A stretch of 64,000 nucleotides of DNA from Alphaproteobacteria bacterium (GTDB taxonomy: Bacteria; Pseudomonadota; Alphaproteobacteria; UBA2966): NCBI GenBank assembly GCA_021296255.1, contig JAGWAU010000002.1, forward strand, positions 1 to 64,000. Direction: 5' to 3'. Both the position numbers and the translations under genes were made by a program. Every line of letters starts with the position of its first letter. The stretch's first letter is position 1. Of the stretch, positions 39,613-49,228 are shown piece after piece. The notes under the pieces are model-generated. The model was not told the origin of the DNA. It was given only the letters and a program-made list of their open reading frames with translations, and made no database searches.

Positions 39613-40962
39613 TCATCTCACGGGCAAGCCGGGGAGTCCGTGCCGCATCAGGCCCCGTTTCCCCACCTTGCTGACTTTCTTCATCATGGAAGACATCTGT
39701 TTGAATTGCTTGAGGAGGCGGTTCACGTCTTGGACCGAGGTGCCCGAGCCCCCTGCCACACGCCGTTTCCGCGAGGCGTTGAGGAGTTTTGCGTTGCGGC
39801 GTTCCTGTGGCGTCATGGATTGGATGATCGCTTCCTGCCGCTTTAGCAGGCCTTCGTCGATCCGGGCGTCGGCCATCTGTTGTTTCACCTTTCCGACGCT
39901 GGGCAGCATGCCCATGATTCCGTCCATCCCGCCCATGCGGCGAATTTGGCGAAGCTGCTGAGCGAGGTCGTCAAGGTCGAAAGTGCCCTTGCGCATCTTC
40001 TCTTCGAGTCGCGCGGCATCCTCCTGTTCGACCGTCTCGGCGGCTCGCTCGACGAGGCCAACCACATCGCCCATGCCAAGAATGCGGGACGCGATACGGT
40101 CGGGATGGAAGACTTCCAAGGCATCGATCGCTTCGCCGGTGCCCAAGAGCTTGATGGGACAACCTGTCGCCGCGCGCATGCTGAGCGCTGCTCCGCCACG
40201 GGCGTCACCGTCCACGCGGGTAAGGACGATACCCGTTACCCCGACCCGTTCCTTGAACTGTTCGGCAATGTTGACCGCATCCTGACCGGTCAGCGAGTCG
40301 GCGACCAGCAGCACTTCCGCGGGGCCGGTCGCGTCACGGATACCCACCACTTCGGCCATCAGCGCTTCATCCACATGCGCGCGTCCGGCAGTATCCAGCA
40401 GGATCACGTCGCATCCCTGGAGGCGGCCTGCGTTCATCGCCCGTTTGGCGATGTCTTCGGGCATCTGGCCGGGAACGATGGGCAGTGTCGCCACGCCGGC
40501 CTGTTCTCCCAGCAGCTTGAGTTGTTCCTGAGCGGCGGGCCGCCGGGTATCGAGAGAGGCCATCAGGACCTTTTTCTTCTGCCGCTCGGTAAGCCAGTTT
40601 CCGATCTTGGCGGTGGTCGTCGTCTTACCCGAGCCCTGCAGTCCGACCATCAGGACGGAGGCGGGTGGGGCCGCATGAAACTCCAGATCGGCGGTTTCGG
40701 GTCCGAGAACCTCGATCAAGTGATCATGGACGATCTTGATGACCATCTGGGCCGGCGATACCGAGCGCAGCACCTCCGCGCCGATGGCGCGATCGCGGAC
40801 GCTATCGATGAATCGCTTCACGACCGGCAGGGCGACGTCCGCCTCCAGTAACGCGACTCGCACTTCCCGAAGGGCGGCGTTGACGTCGGACTCGGAAAGA
40901 GCGCCATGCCGCTTCAGGTTCTCGAAGACCTCACCGAGGCGTTCGGTCAGACTGTCGAACAT
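39613..40962 (-). CDS. ffh: signal recognition particle GTPase Ffh
   Basis: Protein subunit of the SRP, which binds signal sequences on ribosomes and docks with FtsY. From ATG 40962 ([16 protein letters not shown]) it has 449 residues. The N and G domains carry [28 protein letters not shown] and [13 protein letters not shown]. The Met-rich M domain, which binds signal sequence and 4.5S RNA, covers about the last 110 residues ([12 protein letters not shown], the repeated [10 protein letters not shown]). A further frame upstream is not homologous. It heads the cluster that runs through rpsP, rimM, trmD and rplS. Confidence 0.97.
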   Translation of the reverse strand: MFDSLTERLGEVFENLKRHGALSESDVNAALREVRVALLEADVALPVVKRFIDSVRDRAIGAEVLRSVSPAQMVIKIVHDHLIEVLGPETADLEFHAAPPASVLMVGLQGSGKTTTTAKIGNWLTERQKKKVLMASLDTRRPAAQEQLKLLGEQAGVATLPIVPGQMPEDIAKRAMNAGRLQGCDVILLDTAGRAHVDEALMAEVVGIRDATGPAEVLLVADSLTGQDAVNIAEQFKERVGVTGIVLTRVDGDARGGAALSMRAATGCPIKLLGTGEAIDALEVFHPDRIASRILGMGDVVGLVERAAETVEQEDAARLEEKMRKGTFDLDDLAQQLRQIRRMGGMDGIMGMLPSVGKVKQQMADARIDEGLLKRQEAIIQSMTPQERRNAKLLNASRKRRVAGGSGTSVQDVNRLLKQFKQMSSMMKKVSKVGKRGLMRHGLPGLPVR

Positions 40963-41183
40963 ATCCAGCGCATTCCTCGCGTTTGACGAGAACCGACGGC
41001 GCCAGTGCGCGAAACCTCGCGGACTGGCGGACACCCGTGGGCGCTCCCGGTCACTAACCCTTTCGGAGCGCGCGGAAAGTAGCTCCGAGCGGCCTTTCCC
41101 GTCAAGAAGCGTTTGGACGCGCGAAAAGCCGTCGAGGCGCCGCACGGTGGACTTCTGCGGCCACAAGGCCATATAAGGCGGCG

Positions 41184-42038
41184 ATGAGCGAGCTTCCGTT
41201 CACCAAAATGCATGGCTTGGGCAACGACTTCGTCGTGCTGGATGGGCGCGCGCGCGCCATTTCCCTCGCGGCCGATGAAGTGCGGCGTATCGCGGATCGT
41301 AAGCGCGGTGTCGGCTGCGATCAGCTCATCACCATTGAGCCGTCGGACCGCGCCGCCGCTTTCATGCGGGTCCACAACGCCGATGGTGGCGAGGTGTCGG
41401 CCTGCGGGAATGCAGCACGTTGCGTGGCCAACATGGTGATGGACGAGCTGGGCACCGACGCGGTCGACCTCGACACCGCGGCAGGTGTGCTGGAGGCCTC
41501 CAGGGATGGTTCGGGGATAGTCACCGTCGACCAGGGTCCGGCGCGGACCGATTGGCGGGACATCCCGTTGGCGCGCGACATGGATACGCTTCACATGGAT
41601 ATGTCGGCTGGTGGACGGGCGGTCACGGCGTTGGATGATGCCGTCGGCGTGAATGTCGGGAACCCGCACGCCGTGTTCTTTGTCGACGAGGTGGACTCGG
41701 TCGACTTGACGTCGGTCGGACCCGGCCTTGAACACCACGTGCTGTTTCCCGAGCGCGCGAATATCAGCATCGCCCAGGTGCGCGCTCGCGATTCGATCCA
41801 GGTCCGGGTATGGGAGCGCGGTGTCGGCATCACCTCCGCCTGCGGAACCGCGGCCTGCGCGGTCGCCGTCGCGGGCGCTCGCCGCGGCCTGACGGACCGC
41901 TCGGCTGATATCCACTTGGACGGCGGAGTCCTTCGGCTTCAGTGGCGGGAGGACGGGCACGTGCTGATGACGGGACCCGTCTCGATCAGCTTCTCCGGCA
42001 TTCTCGACGGCACATTGCTGAACGGGAGCGGCTCATGA
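41184..42038 (+). CDS. dapF: diaminopimelate epimerase
   Basis: Cofactor-free epimerase that converts LL- to meso-diaminopimelate for lysine and peptidoglycan synthesis. The two catalytic Cys are in VSACGNAARC (near residue 75) and in ITSACGTAACA (near 218). The N-terminus FTKMHGLGNDFVVLDGRA is canonical. Its 284 residues are normal. It is divergent from ffh; TATAAG (41172-41177) lies only six bases before the ATG, so transcripts may begin at or near the start codon. Confidence 0.97.
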   Translation: MSELPFTKMHGLGNDFVVLDGRARAISLAADEVRRIADRKRGVGCDQLITIEPSDRAAAFMRVHNADGGEVSACGNAARCVANMVMDELGTDAVDLDTAAGVLEASRDGSGIVTVDQGPARTDWRDIPLARDMDTLHMDMSAGGRAVTALDDAVGVNVGNPHAVFFVDEVDSVDLTSVGPGLEHHVLFPERANISIAQVRARDSIQVRVWERGVGITSACGTAACAVAVAGARRGLTDRSADIHLDGGVLRLQWREDGHVLMTGPVSISFSGILDGTLLNGSGS

Positions 42039-43300
42039 CGGCTGGACTTCGGCATGGGCCGGACGTCGTGACCTTTGGATGCCGCCTCAATTCATATGAA
42101 TCGGAAATCATCCGGCACGAGGCTGCGGCGGCTGGCCTGATCGACGCGGTCGTTGTCAACACATGCGCCGTGACCGCCGAGGCCGAACGACAGGCGCGGC
42201 AGACCATCCGGCGGCTGCGGCGGGAGGCACCAGACCGGGAGATCATCGTGACGGGCTGCGCCGCCCAGCTCCACCCGGACGCCTACGCGGAAATGCCCGA
42301 GGTCGATCGTGTGCTCGGCAACCTGGAGAAACTCTCGCGGGAGCACTACGGCTCCACGGCGGAGGGCTCGGTCATCGTCACCGACATCGCGAGGGTGACG
42401 GAGACCGCAGGTCACTTGATCGAGGGTTTCGATGGCCGGACGCGCGCCTTTCTTGAAATTCAACAAGGCTGCGATCACCGCTGCACCTTCTGTATCATCC
42501 CGTTCGCGCGAGGCCCCAACCGCAGCGTGCCGGTCGGACATGTGATCGCCGGGGCGGAGACTCTGGTCGCGGCGGGTTACCGCGAGATCGTTCTGACCGG
42601 GGTTGATATCACGGCTTATGGCGCGGAACGGCCCGATCATCCCGGACTTGGCGGCTTGGTTCGCGTGTTGTTGCGTGAAGTGCCGAACCTTTCGCGGCTC
42701 AGGTTGTCTTCGTTGGATCCTGTCGAGATCGATGATGAACTGAAGGCGGCTATTGTCGGCGAGCCGCGGCTCATGCCGCATCTCCATTTGAGTTTGCAGT
42801 CCGGAGACGACCTTGTTCTCAAGCGTATGAGGCGTCGTCACGTGCGTAACGACGCGATCGAGCTTTGTCGGGAACTTCGGCAGAGTCGACCCGGCCTCGT
42901 GTTCGGCTCCGATCTGATCGTCGGCTTTCCCACCGAAACCCGTCCGATGTTCGAAAATTCCTTGCGTTTGATCCACGATTGCGGCCTGACGTATCTGCAC
43001 GTATTCCCCTATTCGTCGCGTCCCGGTACGCCTGCGGCGCGCATGCCCCAGGTGGCCAAGGAGGAGCGCAAGGAGCGTTCGGCGCGTATGCGCTCTGCCG
43101 GTGAAGAGGCGCTCGGGATATATTTGAAGAGCCGCATCGGCGCCACCGAATCCGTGCTGATCGAACGCTGTGGCGAGGGCCGGACGGAAGGTTACGCCCG
43201 GGTCCGGATCATTGATGGCGACCCCGGTCCCGGCACCTTCGTGCCCGTTCGGGTCACCGGCGTTTCGGAGAATCGGCTTATAGGCCGCGTTGCAGCGTGA
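42035..43300 (+). CDS. mtaB: tRNA t6A37 methylthiotransferase MtaB
   Basis: Radical-SAM enzyme that adds a methylthio group to t6A37 of tRNA. It has 421 residues. The UPF0004 domain carries three Cys in TFGCRLNSYES, VVNTCAV and VTGCAAQ for the auxiliary cluster. The radical-SAM cluster is CDHRCTFC (near residues 147-154), and a C-terminal TRAM domain is expected. The start overlaps the dapF stop by four bases (ATGA), so it is translationally coupled. MiaB-type specificity is less likely from the sequence pattern. Confidence 0.93.
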   Translation: MTAGLRHGPDVVTFGCRLNSYESEIIRHEAAAAGLIDAVVVNTCAVTAEAERQARQTIRRLRREAPDREIIVTGCAAQLHPDAYAEMPEVDRVLGNLEKLSREHYGSTAEGSVIVTDIARVTETAGHLIEGFDGRTRAFLEIQQGCDHRCTFCIIPFARGPNRSVPVGHVIAGAETLVAAGYREIVLTGVDITAYGAERPDHPGLGGLVRVLLREVPNLSRLRLSSLDPVEIDDELKAAIVGEPRLMPHLHLSLQSGDDLVLKRMRRRHVRNDAIELCRELRQSRPGLVFGSDLIVGFPTETRPMFENSLRLIHDCGLTYLHVFPYSSRPGTPAARMPQVAKEERKERSARMRSAGEEALGIYLKSRIGATESVLIERCGEGRTEGYARVRIIDGDPGPGTFVPVRVTGVSENRLIGRVAA

Positions 43301-44235
43301 CGGAACGGGACGAAGAGCGGTCCGGCTGGTTTTCGCGCCTCAAACGGGGTCTTGGAAAGTCGGCGGGCGAGCTGAGCGGAGGACTCGCGGGGATCCTGAC
43401 CAAGCGCCGTCTCGATGACGAGTCTCTGGAGGCCCTCGAGGAACTTCTCATCAGCTCGGATCTCGGCGTGTCCCTCGCGGCCCGCATGACCGCGGAATTG
43501 GGGCGGTCTCGTCTCGAGAAGGAGATCACGTCCGAGGAAGTGCGGGGGGTTCTCGCACGAGAGATCACCAGCATCCTGCAAGCCGTGGCGGTTCCCTTTG
43601 AAGTGGATGCATCGCACAAGCCGCACGTCGTGCTGGTTGTCGGTGTCAACGGTACGGGCAAAACCGCGACGATCGGCAAGCTCGCCCACAATTTTCGGGG
43701 CCGGGGGTGCTCGACGATCATCGCCGCGGGCGATACCTTCCGTGCTGCGGCGATCGAGCAGATTCAGGTTTGGGGCGAACGGTCCGGCGCCGAGGTTATC
43801 GCGCGGCAACCGGGCGCCGACGCCGCTGGTCTCGCCTATGACGCATTCCAACAGGCCCGGTCCCGGTACGCTGACGTACTCTTGATCGATACGGCCGGGC
43901 GCCTGCACAACAAGTCGGACCTCATGGCCGAACTGGGGAAGATCGTCCGCGTGTTGGGCAAGCTGGACGCCTCCGCGCCGCACAGCGTACTGCTCGTCCT
44001 CGACGCGACCACCGGACAGAACGCCCTGCGGCAGGTCGAGGTCTTTCGAGAGATCTGTGACGTCACGGGACTCGTGATGACCAAGCTCGACGGAACGGCG
44101 AGGGGGGGCGTGCTGGTGGCCGTTGCCGAGAAATTTGGGCTGCCGGTGCACGCTGTCGGCGTCGGAGAAGGGATCGAGGATCTCCAACCGTTCGAGGCCG
44201 AGAGATTCGCGGAGGCGCTCGTCGGACTCGGTTAG
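43297..44235 (+). CDS. ftsY: signal recognition particle receptor FtsY
   Basis: Membrane-associated GTPase that receives SRP-ribosome complexes. The 312-residue protein has the NG core: GVNGTGKTATIGKL, DTAGRLHNKSDLMAEL and TKLDGTARGGVLV. The acidic A domain found in E. coli is absent; a short N-terminal amphipathic part (SGWFSRLKRGLGKSAGEL) may bind the membrane. The GTG start overlaps the mtaB stop by four bases. It lies 2.3 kb from its partner ffh on the opposite strand and ends four bases into the convergent reductase gene. Confidence 0.96.
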   Translation: MTERDEERSGWFSRLKRGLGKSAGELSGGLAGILTKRRLDDESLEALEELLISSDLGVSLAARMTAELGRSRLEKEITSEEVRGVLAREITSILQAVAVPFEVDASHKPHVVLVVGVNGTGKTATIGKLAHNFRGRGCSTIIAAGDTFRAAAIEQIQVWGERSGAEVIARQPGADAAGLAYDAFQQARSRYADVLLIDTAGRLHNKSDLMAELGKIVRVLGKLDASAPHSVLLVLDATTGQNALRQVEVFREICDVTGLVMTKLDGTARGGVLVAVAEKFGLPVHAVGVGEGIEDLQPFEAERFAEALVGLG

Positions 44236-45287
44236 GGAATGATCCTCGCCGCGCGCAACTCGTCGAATTGGCGGACGAACATCTCTTCCGTGTCTACGAA
44301 ATCGAGGAACCCGGCCCGGCGGCATTTGGTGGTATCCATGCAGACGTCCCAGTCGGAGCCGAAGGCATAGTCCCCGAAGGCCCAGTTTGCGGCCTTCTCG
44401 AACGGCGTAGCCGCCAAGTCGTGCTTTTCGACGATCTCGTTCCAGAGCGGCTCTTTGTCCGCCATCATCATGGCGAGGTCGATCTGCTGTGGCGGGGCGA
44501 CCGTCATGCCGAAGTAGTCTGCGATGCGCTCCCACATGTGGTCCCAGCGGAATACGTCGCCGTTGGCGATATTGAAAGCCTCGTTGGCGCACGCCGGCGT
44601 CGTTGCTGCCCATATCATCGATTTCCCCAGGAGTCCGCTGTCGGTGACCTGGTAGATGGTGTGATAGGCCGCTGGTTTGCCGGGCCACCGCAACGGCAGG
44701 CCGAGCTCCTTGGAGATGACGGCGTAGACGGCCACGACCGACGTGAGGTTCAGTGGATTGCCGATCGAGAGGCCGCATACGGCCTGAGGGCGTACCGCCG
44801 ACCATGTCCAGGGCTGGCCTTCTTGGAGTTCGCGTAGGCAATCTTCCTGACCGAAATAGAGGCTTGGCGGCATGTGTCGGGGGTCGTCCTCCCGGGACGG
44901 AGTTTTGTAGGGGCCCAGGTGACGGCCGTAATACTTCGCGCCCTGCAGAATCTGTACGTGCCGGAGGTTGGGCGCGTTCCGAATCAAGCCGTCCATCGCG
45001 TTCTTGAACATCTCGGTATTGGGTTCCGCGGCTTCCTCCCACGTCGGGTAGTCCTTGTAGGCGGTGTAGAACACGTGCGTCACCTGCGGCACGTCCTTCA
45101 GCCCCGCCAGGCAGTCGCCGCGGTCTGTCAGATTGATAGGCAGGTGCTCGGCCCGCGTCTCGAATTCGGGAGGGTTGCGCATGACCCCGATGATGTCCCA
45201 ATCGTTGAGACCGTCGAGATGCCGGAGGAATCCCCGCCCGATGATGCCGCTGGCGCCGAACACGAGCGCGGTATTGCGATCCGTCAT
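44232..45287 (-). CDS. PRISE-type SDR enone reductase, copy 1
   Basis: A 351-residue extended short-chain dehydrogenase of the progesterone 5-beta-reductase/iridoid synthase-like (PRISE) group, which reduces activated C=C bonds of enones with NAD(P)H. The cofactor loop is VFGASGIIGRGFLRHLDG. The catalytic Lys and Tyr are in ILQGAKYYG and in SLYFGQED, as in this group. The C-terminal block ends in FDELRAARIIP. It shares the whole length with the neighbouring gene, including WAATTP, the NGD region and GFLDFVDTE. Natural substrate unknown. Confidence 0.84.
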   Translation of the reverse strand: MTDRNTALVFGASGIIGRGFLRHLDGLNDWDIIGVMRNPPEFETRAEHLPINLTDRGDCLAGLKDVPQVTHVFYTAYKDYPTWEEAAEPNTEMFKNAMDGLIRNAPNLRHVQILQGAKYYGRHLGPYKTPSREDDPRHMPPSLYFGQEDCLRELQEGQPWTWSAVRPQAVCGLSIGNPLNLTSVVAVYAVISKELGLPLRWPGKPAAYHTIYQVTDSGLLGKSMIWAATTPACANEAFNIANGDVFRWDHMWERIADYFGMTVAPPQQIDLAMMMADKEPLWNEIVEKHDLAATPFEKAANWAFGDYAFGSDWDVCMDTTKCRRAGFLDFVDTEEMFVRQFDELRAARIIP

Positions 45288-45320
45288 GACAATCGTCCTC
45301 CCGGAGGGGGCGCCCGGAGC

Positions 45321-46376
45321 TTAAGGGATGATCCGGTTGGCCCGAAGCTCAGCGAATTGATTGAGGAACATCTGCTCGGTATCGACGAAGTCCAGGAAAC
45401 CGAATTCTCGGCACTTCGTCACGTCCGACATCATGTCCCATTCGTTGTTGAAGATGTACTGGGCGAATGGCCAGTGAGCCATGTCCTCGTAGGCGTTGGG
45501 GACGAGATCGTACTTGCGCACGATTTCGTCCCAGAGCGGCGCCTTGTCGGCCATCATCAGCGGCAGGTCGATGCGCTGAAGCGGTCCCGGTTCCATACCG
45601 AAGAACTCGGCGAACTTCGGCCACATGTGTTCGAAGCGCACGTAATCGCCGTTGACGACGTTGAAGGCCTGATCGGCGCATGAGGGCGTTGTCGCGGCCC
45701 ATTCCATGGCACGCGCCAACAAGCCCGCTTCCGTGGCCATGTACATGGAGCGGTAGGTGATCGGGCTGCCCGGGAATCGCAACGGCAGACCCAGCTCCTT
45801 CGAGATGGTGGCGTAAACCGCGATGCATGAGACCAGATTCATGGGAATCCCCACCGCGTGTCCGCACACCGCGTGCGGGCGCATGCACGACCACGACCAA
45901 TTCTTTCCCTTCGACTTCTCGATCAGATAGTCCTGCTGGCTGTAATAGAAATTGGGTGGCATGTGTCGGGGATCGCTCTCCTTTGCGGGCGATTTGAAGG
46001 CGCCGAGGTGTGATCCATAGGCCTTGGTTCCTTGAAGCGAGCAGACGTGCTCGAGGCCGGTCGCGATTGGCTCGATGACCTCCATGGGATTGACGAGGAG
46101 CGCGAGGTTGGGGGCATCCTGCTCCGCCCAGGAAGGTCGCTCCGTGTAACCGGCGAAAAACACGTGGGTGACTCGGTCGAGGCCGGCGAGCTTGGTCCGG
46201 CATTCGGCGGCATCGCCGAGATCCACAGAAATGAAGGTTGCCGTCGATTCGTAGTATGGCCGGCGTCGGGACAAGCCGACGACCTGCCAATCGTCCTTGG
46301 CGTCGAGGTGCCGGATCGTGTTGCCACCGACAATTCCGGTGGCGCCGATCACAAGGGCAACTTTCTGGTCCGGCAA
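45321..46376 (-). CDS. PRISE-type SDR enone reductase, copy 2
   Basis: Also 351 residues and collinear with copy 1 from the cofactor loop (VIGATGIVGGNTIRHLDA) to the end (FAELRANRIIP). Catalytic residues sit in SLQGTKAYG (Lys) and NFYYSQQD (Tyr). Sequence between the copies has clearly diverged, so this is an old tandem duplication with possible specialisation rather than a recent one. It is separated from copy 1 by 33 bases on the same strand and is divergent from the DUF3237 gene, 126 bases away. Confidence 0.84.
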   Translation of the reverse strand: MPDQKVALVIGATGIVGGNTIRHLDAKDDWQVVGLSRRRPYYESTATFISVDLGDAAECRTKLAGLDRVTHVFFAGYTERPSWAEQDAPNLALLVNPMEVIEPIATGLEHVCSLQGTKAYGSHLGAFKSPAKESDPRHMPPNFYYSQQDYLIEKSKGKNWSWSCMRPHAVCGHAVGIPMNLVSCIAVYATISKELGLPLRFPGSPITYRSMYMATEAGLLARAMEWAATTPSCADQAFNVVNGDYVRFEHMWPKFAEFFGMEPGPLQRIDLPLMMADKAPLWDEIVRKYDLVPNAYEDMAHWPFAQYIFNNEWDMMSDVTKCREFGFLDFVDTEQMFLNQFAELRANRIIP

Positions 46377-46502
46377 CTACTCGGCGCCCCCCATCGTGCT
46401 TCGAATGCGGCCGACTGTAGGGCGCGGCTCCGGTTGGGTCCAGCATGGTGTCGACGGGGACGATGCCCTACGCTGAGATTCATCCGCGGAGCGGGAGAGA
46501 CG

Positions 46503-46970
46503 ATGCCCGAGATCAAGACACGCCATTTGATGACCTTCCGTATTCGGCCGCCTGAACCGCCGCTCGGGCCGCTTGAATATGGGGACACGCCGTTCGGCCG
46601 TCGTTGGGTCATGCCGGTTCCCGGTGGTCGCTTCGACGGAGACCGCCTTCGGGGCCGGATCGTGTTCGGCAGCGATTGGCTGATCCGGCGGCCCGACAAT
46701 GCAACGGTGCTCGACGTCCGCCTGACGATGGAAACCGATGACGGGCACTTGATCGGCATGCGCTATCGCGGGCTGCGTCTTGGTCCCGAAGAGGTCTTGC
46801 AACGCCACCTGAACGGCGATGTCGTCGATGCCTCCGAATATTACTTCCGGATCGCTCCCTTCTTCGAGACGGCGTCGGACAAGTACGGCTGGATAAACAC
46901 CATCATCGCGGTGGGGATCGGGGACCGGACCGAGGAAGGACCCGGCTACGAGATCTACGAGATCCTGTGA
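46503..46970 (+). CDS. DUF3237 domain protein
   Basis: A 155-residue protein with the DUF3237 beta-barrel pattern: PGGRFDGDRLRGRIVFGSDWLIRRPDN, then TDDGHLIGMRYRGLR, then YYFRIAPFFETASDKYGWINTIIAVGIG near the C-terminus. The function of the family is unknown. The start at ATG 46503 is preceded by GGGAGAGA at good spacing. It faces away from the reductase pair and may be made from the same divergent region, so a shared pathway is possible. Confidence 0.85.
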   Translation: MPEIKTRHLMTFRIRPPEPPLGPLEYGDTPFGRRWVMPVPGGRFDGDRLRGRIVFGSDWLIRRPDNATVLDVRLTMETDDGHLIGMRYRGLRLGPEEVLQRHLNGDVVDASEYYFRIAPFFETASDKYGWINTIIAVGIGDRTEEGPGYEIYEIL

Positions 46971-47167
46971 ACGCGGATGCAGTCCGCCACATCCATTGCG
47001 CGATCGTCTTTGATGGTTTGGCGCTCGATAACTGCGGTCGGTGCGTCTCGCTGTCCCTGCCGGAGCCGCCTGGACCGGCGCCGACCGGCTGGGACGCGGC
47101 GTTTCCACGGACCGTTCCGCCGCCATCCTGAACCCCGGGTCAGGTGAACGATCGAGGCGCCCGTCAA

Positions 47168-48061
47168 ATGGTGAACCCGCGCATCCCGTTTCAGTATGCT
47201 CCGAGGAGAGGCCGTCTTCCGCCGCCGGACGGCAAGCCGTTGATCGTCCAGATCGTGGTCGCGGTCGAGATATTTCGCTACGACCAGCCGATACCCCGAA
47301 AGATACTCACCAACCCTCACGGCATCGATCCTGTCCCGGATCTCGTTAACTATGCCTGGATGGAATACGGCATGCGCTGCGGCATCCCGCGCCTCATCCG
47401 CACGTTGACAGAGCGAGGCGTGCGGGCCGTCGCCTGCATCAACTCCGACGTGATCGACGCGTATCCGGACGTGGCCGAGGCCATCCTCGAGGCAGGCTGG
47501 GAATTTCAGGGTCACGGCAAGTTTCAGCGTTCCATGACGGAGGATGACGAGGAAGAGATCATCAACGTCTCCCTGGAACGGATCCGGTCGTTCACGGGCC
47601 GGCCGGTGCGCGGTTGGATCGGTCCTGGGTTGAAGGAGTCCACTCGTACGCCCGAACTGCTCAAGGCCGCGGGTGTCGAGTACATCTCCGATTGGGGCGT
47701 GATCGACGATCTGCCGGTCTGGATGTCCACCCAATCGGGGCCCGTTGTCGTAGTGCCCTACACGGCCGAGCTCAACGACGCCTACGTCTATCACATCGGC
47801 CAGCACGGCCCCGACGAACAGTACAACCGGATGCGTGACATGGTGGCGGGCCTTGAACCGGAGCTCGGAGAATCCCCGCGAGTCCTGTCGATGTCCTATC
47901 ACCACTACCTCATGGGTCAGGCTCACCGCGCCCATTGGGTGGGGCGGATGCTGGACTATCTCCTGGAACGCCCCGACACGATATTCATGCCGGGGGAAGA
48001 GATCTGCGATTGGTTCACGGGAACCGAGACGGCGAGGAAGGAGAAGGCGGCGTTGCTCTAG
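47168..48061 (+). CDS. NodB-type polysaccharide deacetylase/PuuE-like hydrolase
   Basis: A protein of about 297 residues with the NodB (CE4) fold, closest in style to the PuuE/allantoinase-like branch. The metal His residues are probably in FQGHGKFQRSM, with the RPVRGWIGPGLKES motif after it. The first acidic motif, normally TFDDG, appears as VAVEIFRYD. A strongly conserved SMSYHHYLMGQ segment lies near the C-terminus. The start at ATG 47168 has GAGG upstream; GTG 47144 is possible. The substrate is likely a small amide or ureide rather than a polysaccharide. It overlaps the convergent gene by four bases. Confidence 0.82.
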   Translation: MVNPRIPFQYAPRRGRLPPPDGKPLIVQIVVAVEIFRYDQPIPRKILTNPHGIDPVPDLVNYAWMEYGMRCGIPRLIRTLTERGVRAVACINSDVIDAYPDVAEAILEAGWEFQGHGKFQRSMTEDDEEEIINVSLERIRSFTGRPVRGWIGPGLKESTRTPELLKAAGVEYISDWGVIDDLPVWMSTQSGPVVVVPYTAELNDAYVYHIGQHGPDEQYNRMRDMVAGLEPELGESPRVLSMSYHHYLMGQAHRAHWVGRMLDYLLERPDTIFMPGEEICDWFTGTETARKEKAALL

Positions 48062-48819
48062 AGGCACCCGCTGCCGGTGCTCCGAATCGGGACGTCGCTG
48101 CCGACGGCAAGGCCGAGTTCCCGGTCGGCGCGGCCGCGATTGACGGCGATTTCAACCAGTCCGTTCGAATTCTCGTACCACATCGCGGATCCCTCCGGCA
48201 CGTCCGCGAACGTGAAGGCCCGCGGCAGCGTCCTGCCGCCGAAATCGATGACGGCGTCCTCCGCGACCGTCTTGGCGCGTACGCCGGTGACGGCATTGCC
48301 GAACCGGTCGATGTAGATGACCCGTGTCAGATCCAGGGGCCATTCCAGATTGACGGCATTGGACAGTTCGCAGGTCCGGCCTGGCCTGTGCCGTCCGAGC
48401 GAGATCCGTGCCGCGACCGGGGCGAAGATGTCGCGGCCGTGGAAACTGGGGGAGACGCGCTCCGGCCGCCAGGTGACCGTCCAGGCCTCGGCCGAGGCGG
48501 CCTGCCCGACGACCGACGAGAACAATCCGTTTCCTGGCCCGACGAACCATCGTCCTTCGGCCTTGACGACGACCGGTTCGCGCTCGTCGCTGCCGACCCC
48601 GGGATCGACGATGGCGGCGAAGACCGTACCCACCGGAAACTCGCCAACCAGAGCGGCAAGGAGGTAGGCCGCCGACTTGACGTCGTGCGAGGGTACGTCG
48701 TGCATCAGATCGATGACCGGAACTTCCGGCGCGAGACGGCTGATGACGGACTTCAACTGGCCGACGTAGGGCCCGTCGAATCCGAAGTCCGTGTACAGTG
48801 CGATCTGCGGCGTCCGCAT
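48058..48819 (-). CDS. S-adenosyl-L-methionine hydrolase (DUF62/SAM_HAT family)
   Basis: A 253-residue member of the SAM hydroxide adenosyltransferase family that splits SAM to adenosine and methionine; relatives include halogenases. The N-terminal domain has LYTDFGFDGPYVGQLK, the water-binding Asp in DPGVGS, and NGLFSS. The C-terminal domain shows the YIDRFGNAVTGV strand and an adenine pocket near SNGLVEIAVNRG. ATG 48819 is preferred to the in-frame GTG 48825. Physiological role in bacteria is poorly known. Confidence 0.88.
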   Translation of the reverse strand: MRTPQIALYTDFGFDGPYVGQLKSVISRLAPEVPVIDLMHDVPSHDVKSAAYLLAALVGEFPVGTVFAAIVDPGVGSDEREPVVVKAEGRWFVGPGNGLFSSVVGQAASAEAWTVTWRPERVSPSFHGRDIFAPVAARISLGRHRPGRTCELSNAVNLEWPLDLTRVIYIDRFGNAVTGVRAKTVAEDAVIDFGGRTLPRAFTFADVPEGSAMWYENSNGLVEIAVNRGRADRELGLAVGSDVPIRSTGSGCL

Positions 48820-48847
48820 GCGCACACTATGGCGGGGCGCGCGCGGA

Positions 48848-49128
48848 CAGGGAATCCAAATTCCCGTGTGTCGCTTGTCATATGCCGTTGATGACGGGAT
48901 CTATCTGAACGAGCGCGGCGCCGTGATCGATCTTGCCGGCGTGGCGCCGGAGCATCGGGGCGAAGGAAGTGGCGGAAAGCTGGTCGACGCTGCCGTGGCG
49001 CATTACGCGAACGCTGCGCCACGATTGTCCTCGGGCACCCAGTCTCGGAATATCGAATTGCTCCGGCTCTACCAGTCCGGGGTTTCAGGATAGACGCGTC
49101 GGCATTCACGCTTCATCTGCACGTGTGA
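48848..49128 (+). pseudogene. remnant of a GNAT-family acetyltransferase, 5' truncated and frameshifted
   Basis: Frame two encodes a GNAT C-terminal half: VIDLAGVAPEHRGEGSGGKL is the acetyl-CoA motif (V/L-x-V-x-P-x-x-R-G-x-G), followed by SSGTQSRNIELLRLYQS. Near base 49080 the frame is lost: it stops at once, while the next frame continues with GFRIDASAFTLHLHV to a TGA at 49126-49128, which restores the family's usual ending. One lost base explains this. No 5' half exists, because the upstream DNA is the SAM hydrolase gene. It resembles WecD-like acetyltransferases. The exact left limit is a guess. Confidence 0.65.
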
Positions 49129-49228
49129 GGGGTGCGCCGCGGCAGGCCTTGACCATTTCGGTGCGCGCGCCCACGTTATGTCGCGATCCCAGGTCGCGCA
49201 CATCTCCGAGGTCCGCAACGCACCGCCC

